DNA from: Nostoc sp. CMAA1605
GTDB lineage: Bacteria > Cyanobacteriota > Cyanobacteriia > Cyanobacteriales > Nostocaceae
Assembly: GCF_021596505.1 (NCBI RefSeq)
Contig: NZ_PJIZ01000014.1
Span: forward strand, 30,473 to 94,472
Direction of reading: 5' to 3'
DNA length: 64,000 nucleotides
Shown: positions 59,656-64,000 of the stretch, in pieces
Numbering within the stretch: the first letter of the stretch is position 1
Layout: each line of letters begins with the position of its first letter
Position numbers and translations under genes: made by a program
The notes under the pieces: model-generated
Database searches by the model: none
What the model was told of the DNA's origin: nothing
What the model saw: the letters and a program-made list of their open reading frames with translations, nothing else

Positions 59656-60033
59656 ATGTCTGAGGAAAAACAGCAAGAGTTTCGTCCAGTTAATCAAATT
59701 CTCGGTTCTCAACCATCATTGGGGCCAATTCCTGCTGATCAAATATTTCCTTGGACAGTCATTGTTTTGGCTGCTTATTTCATCGTCAATGGAGTTTTTG
59801 GAGGTTTATTTACAGATGACTTTCAAAGATGGTTATGGACTGCACTCATTGCAGGTTGGGGAATAGCAACCTGGTGGATTTTAAGTGGTGGTAGGAGTTG
59901 GCGGTTTTTAAGTAAATTTATCGGAGTTCCCACTTGGACAAGAGGCTTTGCTCGTTATCAAAGCTTGTTGGAAGTTAACCATGAAGCAAAAAATCGGAAA
60001 ACAAAGCGTCGGTATCGGCGGACAAGAAAGTAG
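59656..60033 (+). CDS. VirB3/TrbD-like candidate membrane protein
   Basis: 125 aa with two TM segments directly upstream of and overlapping the VirB4-like gene. Confidence 0.5.
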   Translation: MSEEKQQEFRPVNQILGSQPSLGPIPADQIFPWTVIVLAAYFIVNGVFGGLFTDDFQRWLWTALIAGWGIATWWILSGGRSWRFLSKFIGVPTWTRGFARYQSLLEVNHEAKNRKTKRRYRRTRK

Positions 60034-62728
60034 ATTAACGCCTTTTGAAGACGCACTGCATTTATCGACCATGCTGCGAATTTTATTAGATGGGCGAGAT
60101 GTTGGTGCGTACATTTTAACTAAGGGAACTCAAAAAGATAGATTTTGCTTTGTTTTTGGTTTTGAGTGTCGTGGTATTCATACCACTTTAAGAAACGAAC
60201 AAATGGATACGATTTTTAATAACATTGAATCGGGGCTGAAAGATATTCCTGAAGGTGAAAGGATGACTCTGCACATGGGTTCTTTTAGTTCCGATGGGGA
60301 ACGACAAAAGGAGCTTGCAGATTTAATCAAAACCACTCAATCACGGGATATAAAATATCTATTAATGGCGGAGAGAGCCAGAATTAAAGAACTGACGAAT
60401 GCGGGATTACGTAAGCCCAAATTCTTGAGAATTTATGTAACTTATACAATTGAACCCAACGCCAGTCATGCCAATGACTGGATTGAAAAACTGTTAGGAC
60501 AAGCGGAAGGTTGGTGGTTAAAATTTAAGGGTGATATTGCAGAAGTTGAAAATCAACGGATAGAAACTGTGATCATCCGAGCTTATCAACAAGGCTTTTG
60601 TCGTTGGGAACAGTTATTATCTAATAAGATGGGTTTAGATATCAAACCCCTGAATGCAGATGAACTCTGGGAAAATATTTGGAGAAGATTTAATTATACT
60701 CCAGCTATCCCTATTCCCCAGTTAGTTCACTTAGATGAAAATGGACTGCATGAGCAAGTTTATTCAGATTTACCCAGCACCAAATTACTAATTGAAAATA
60801 TCCACAGTACAACCATGTTAATGGAAACTGCTGTACCTTGTGCCGATCGCAGATGGGTAAACGTAAAGAATAATTACATTGGTGCGTTGACTTTCCTAGA
60901 AAAACCAGGTGGCTGGCCGAATAAATTTGCTCAGTTGCGTTACTTATGGGAACTCCTAGCGCGGGAAACAATAGTTGATACAGAAATAGTCTGTGAACTG
61001 ACACCAGCTAACCCCGCTTTAGTCAAAACCACCTTACAAAGAGTGCTGAAACAGTCCAACATGACAGCACTGATGGCGCAAGAAAAAAGTAGAACTATTG
61101 ATGTTAATGCTCAATTAAAGTTAAAAAAATCCGTCGCAGCTCAAGAACAATTATATGAAGGGGCGATTCCCATTTATACGGGGTTAGCCATTTTCGTGCA
61201 TCGTCCTACTGTAGAAAAATTAGATGAAGCCACAAGATATATTGAAAACTGTTTCCAACGTCCAGCACAAGTAGTTAGAGAAATAGAATATGCCTGGAAA
61301 ATTTGGTTACAGTCATTACCTATAGTTTGGGAAGGATTATTAGTTAAACCCTTTAACCGTCGTCAGTTATATTTAACTAGTGAAGTCCCAGGGTTAATGC
61401 CTTTAGTTTTAACCAAAGCAGGCGATAAAAAAGGCTTTGAATTAATTGCGGAAGAAGGCGGTACACCCATACATTTAGATTTATTTAACCAGCACAAGAA
61501 TTTAGCCTTATTTGCTACCACCCGTGCAGGTAAATCAGTCTTAGTTTCGGGAATTTTAACCCAAGCTTTAGCCTATAATATCCCCGTAGTCGCCTTAGAC
61601 TTTCCTAAACCTGATGGCACATCTACCTTTACCGACTATGCCCAGTTTATGGAAGGGAACGGAGCCTATTTTGATATTTCTAAACAGTCGAATAACTTAT
61701 TTGAACAACCAGACTTGCGATCGCTAGATCCAGAACAACAGCGCGATCGCCTACTCGATTATACCGCCTTTTTGGAATCAGCCTTAATGACAATGGTCTT
61801 AGGCTCATCCAGTGAAAATCAACTCCTCGCCCAAACCGTTCGTTCCCTCCTCAACTTAGCCTTAAGTGCATTCTTTGCTGATATCGGTATCCAAGAACGC
61901 TATCGCATGGCTATAGAAGGCGGCTTTGGTTCTCCAGCTTGGCAAAAAACCCCCACACTCCAAGACTTTCTGCATTTTTGTTCCCCCGAACATCTTAGAC
62001 TCGATTCTGTCAGTGGTAGAGTTGAAGACGCACTCAGCCAAATTCACCTCCGCTTAAGATTTTGGCTTTCCAGCCGTGTCGGACAAGCCATCTCTGCACC
62101 ATCTAGCTTTCCCACCGACGCGCAATTATTGGTATTTGCACTGCGGAACCTCTCCGATAACGAAGATGCGGCGGTGTTGTCCTTAAGTGCATATTCTGGC
62201 CGCCTTGCGTCGCGCCTTAAGTAGTCCCGCTTCTATCTTCTTTATCGATGAAGCCCCAATTTTATTTGAATTTGACCAAATTTCGGATTTAGTCGGCAGA
62301 ATGTGCGCCAACGGTGCTAAAGCTGGTATTAGAGTCATCTTATCAGCCCAAGACCCCGATACCATCGCTAAATCTAGAGCCGCATCTAAGATTTTACAAA
62401 ACCTGACTACCCGATTAATTGGACGCATTCAACCCGTAGCCATAGATAGTTTCATCAACATCTTAAAATATCCCCGTGAAATTATCGGACGCAACGCCAC
62501 CGAAAGCTTTTTTCCCCGCAAAGAAGGAGTTTATAGCCAATGGTTACTAGATGATAACGGTATCCATACTTCTGCCGTTATTATCCAGGCTATGAACAAT
62601 TAGCAGTCGTCGCCAACAACCCCCACGAACAAACCGCACGCCAACAAGCAATGCAAATTTATGAAAATAAATATGAAGCAATTTCCACATTTGCCCGGCA
62701 ATTAGTTGCTGCATTACGCGGTAGTTAA
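59981..62728 (+). pseudogene. VirB4/TraC-like conjugation ATPase, interrupted by two frameshifts in this sequence
   Basis: Walker A LFATTRAGKSVLVSGIL; Walker B region SIFFIDEAPILFEFDQISDLVGRMCANGAKAGIRVILSAQDPDTI. Frame changes near 62198-62206 and 62562-62568; the C-terminus CRYYPGYEQLAVVANNPHEQTARQQAMQIYENKYEAISTFARQLVAALRGS* is in a third segment. Confidence 0.8.
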
Positions 62729-62780
62729 CAGTGTCAATTCCAAATTCAAAATTAAGTTATGTGACTGGGGTGATATACAT

Positions 62781-63536
62781 ATGGAAAAAACTACTTTATT
62801 AACTCTGACATTCTCAGCCCTCTTAATTTTGCCAGCAATGGCGCAATTAGGTAAGGTTTGGACAGACTTTCAATATTACTCTACAGACTTTCAAAACTAT
62901 CTGAGAAATAACCTCAATGACAGCTTAGATAATAACTCTCAAAATGCTCTTAGCAATGCTCGTGGAGATTTAAATTTACCCAATCCCATAGATGCAGGCA
63001 AACAAGCCCGCCAAGGTATTTTATTTTTTAACACTATCCCCGATAAATTTGAAAACAATCAGGCAGTATATTCTAACTCAGTTACTAACGAAATTAACCG
63101 AGTCATCACCCGTAGTTCCGTAGTTGGTGTTTTAGGTAGAGATGCCCAAATCAGAACAAAAAATAAACTAGAAAACACAGAACAAACAATAGAAAATATT
63201 ACCAATATTAGTAGTGAATCTGATGGTATACTCGGTAAACTCTTGGGAGCTATACCCACTGATAACCCTGCCAATATTGCCTCTAGAGAACAATCTAATT
63301 TACAGTATCAAAGCATTAGAATCCAAAGCGAACAATCAAAACTCATCGCCGAGACCTTAGCGCAAAACCTGCAAACCAATCAATTTATCCAATACTCCAA
63401 TTTAAACCTAGCCAACATATCCCAACAAATGGAAGAATCAAATCGAGCGCGACGAATAGATTCAGCCACAGAAGCCGCCAGACTCTTACGCACCACCTCC
63501 CAAATCGATTTATTCGGGACAAAACCCGATAACTAA
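62781..63536 (+). CDS. VirB5/TrbJ-like candidate secreted coiled-coil protein
   Basis: MEKTTLLTLTFSALLILPAMAQLGKVWTDFQYYSTDFQNYLRNNL..., signal peptide, helical and Q/N-rich, between VirB4-like and VirB6-like genes. Confidence 0.5.
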   Translation: MEKTTLLTLTFSALLILPAMAQLGKVWTDFQYYSTDFQNYLRNNLNDSLDNNSQNALSNARGDLNLPNPIDAGKQARQGILFFNTIPDKFENNQAVYSNSVTNEINRVITRSSVVGVLGRDAQIRTKNKLENTEQTIENITNISSESDGILGKLLGAIPTDNPANIASREQSNLQYQSIRIQSEQSKLIAETLAQNLQTNQFIQYSNLNLANISQQMEESNRARRIDSATEAARLLRTTSQIDLFGTKPDN

Positions 63537-63540
63537 AGCT

Positions 63541-64000
63541 ATGAATAACTTTGTGCCTTTGCGCCTTGGCGCGAAACAAATCCTAGCTGAAATTGGTATC
63601 ACCGACACCCTCAATAATGGTGTCACCACTGCACGCCGCCTAGCAGAAAGCTGGGATAATCAATGGCTAGACTTACTGCAAAATAATACCAGTAACAATT
63701 TATATGGCGCATTAACTAACTTAGGTATTTTCTTCGCCGTCGGCACACTTTTATTTTTCATGATTCAATGGCTCAAAGATGTCATTCATAGTGAATATTC
63801 GCGCCCGATATCTGCATTAGTTTGGCCTTTTATCGTCGTAGTTCTACTCAGTAATGCTGGGAATGGTAGTATGCTTTCAAGTTTGACCTTGGGTGTACGT
63901 AACTTTATTAACACAGTCAATCAACAAGTCATCACCACAGCCAATGGGAATCTAGTTTATCAACAAGCATTAAATATGAGTGTAGCTGAAGAAGTCGCCG
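63541..64000 (+). CDS. VirB6/TrbL-like candidate polytopic membrane protein (3' end beyond window)
   Basis: Open frame MNNFVPLRLGAKQILAEIGITDTLNNGVTTARRLAESWDNQWLDLL...GIFFAVGTLLFFMIQWLKDV...LVWPFIVVVLLSNAGNGSML... to window end; not in the ORF track. Confidence 0.5.
   Translation, partial: MNNFVPLRLGAKQILAEIGITDTLNNGVTTARRLAESWDNQWLDLLQNNTSNNLYGALTNLGIFFAVGTLLFFMIQWLKDVIHSEYSRPISALVWPFIVVVLLSNAGNGSMLSSLTLGVRNFINTVNQQVITTANGNLVYQQALNMSVAEEVA

Overview
This 64 kb window is cyanobacterial DNA, most likely from a heterocystous (Nostoc/Anabaena-type) lineage. The basis is dense GCGATCGC (HIP1) sites, abundant heptanucleotide STRR arrays, and chlorophyll/heme genes (hemF, acsF). Left edge (1-10.3 kb, minus strand): a fragment of a phage-tail-like / contractile injection system (CIS) locus. 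It has a gp19-type tail-tube protein, a 48-aa small ORF, a membrane-anchored degenerate kinase fused to a PstS-like binding domain, and a giant repeat ORF of at least 2,454 codons that runs off the window. The supplied ORF track omits that giant ORF. Middle: mostly housekeeping and metabolic genes, including ABC exporter, galE, SLATT/DUF4231, TauE/SafE, mltA, Ser/Thr kinases, yebC, hrcA, sufE, hemF, acsF, an NMT1-type ABC system, nucleoside-type ABC permeases, NlpC/P60, tRNA-Arg(ACG), moaC and a compact chlorite dismutase. Right: a two-gene operon (PD-(D/E)XK-like nuclease domain fused to ParA, plus a ParB-like/Rho_N partner), a flavin monooxygenase/SDR cluster, and a locus whose order fits VirB2-B3-B4-B5-B6 (type IV secretion) running off the right edge. 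Main observations: (i) the giant ORF with a two-part ~67-aa higher-order repeat beside CIS genes; (ii) STRR arrays that begin at, or supply, the stop codons of more than ten genes, with one array containing a start codon; (iii) four one-base homopolymer contractions within ~400 bp that break mltA and a neighbouring small gene, and two more frameshifts in the virB4-like gene; (iv) the nuclease-ParA/ParB-like operon; (v) the T4SS-like locus. All family assignments come from reading motifs by eye; no database search was run.
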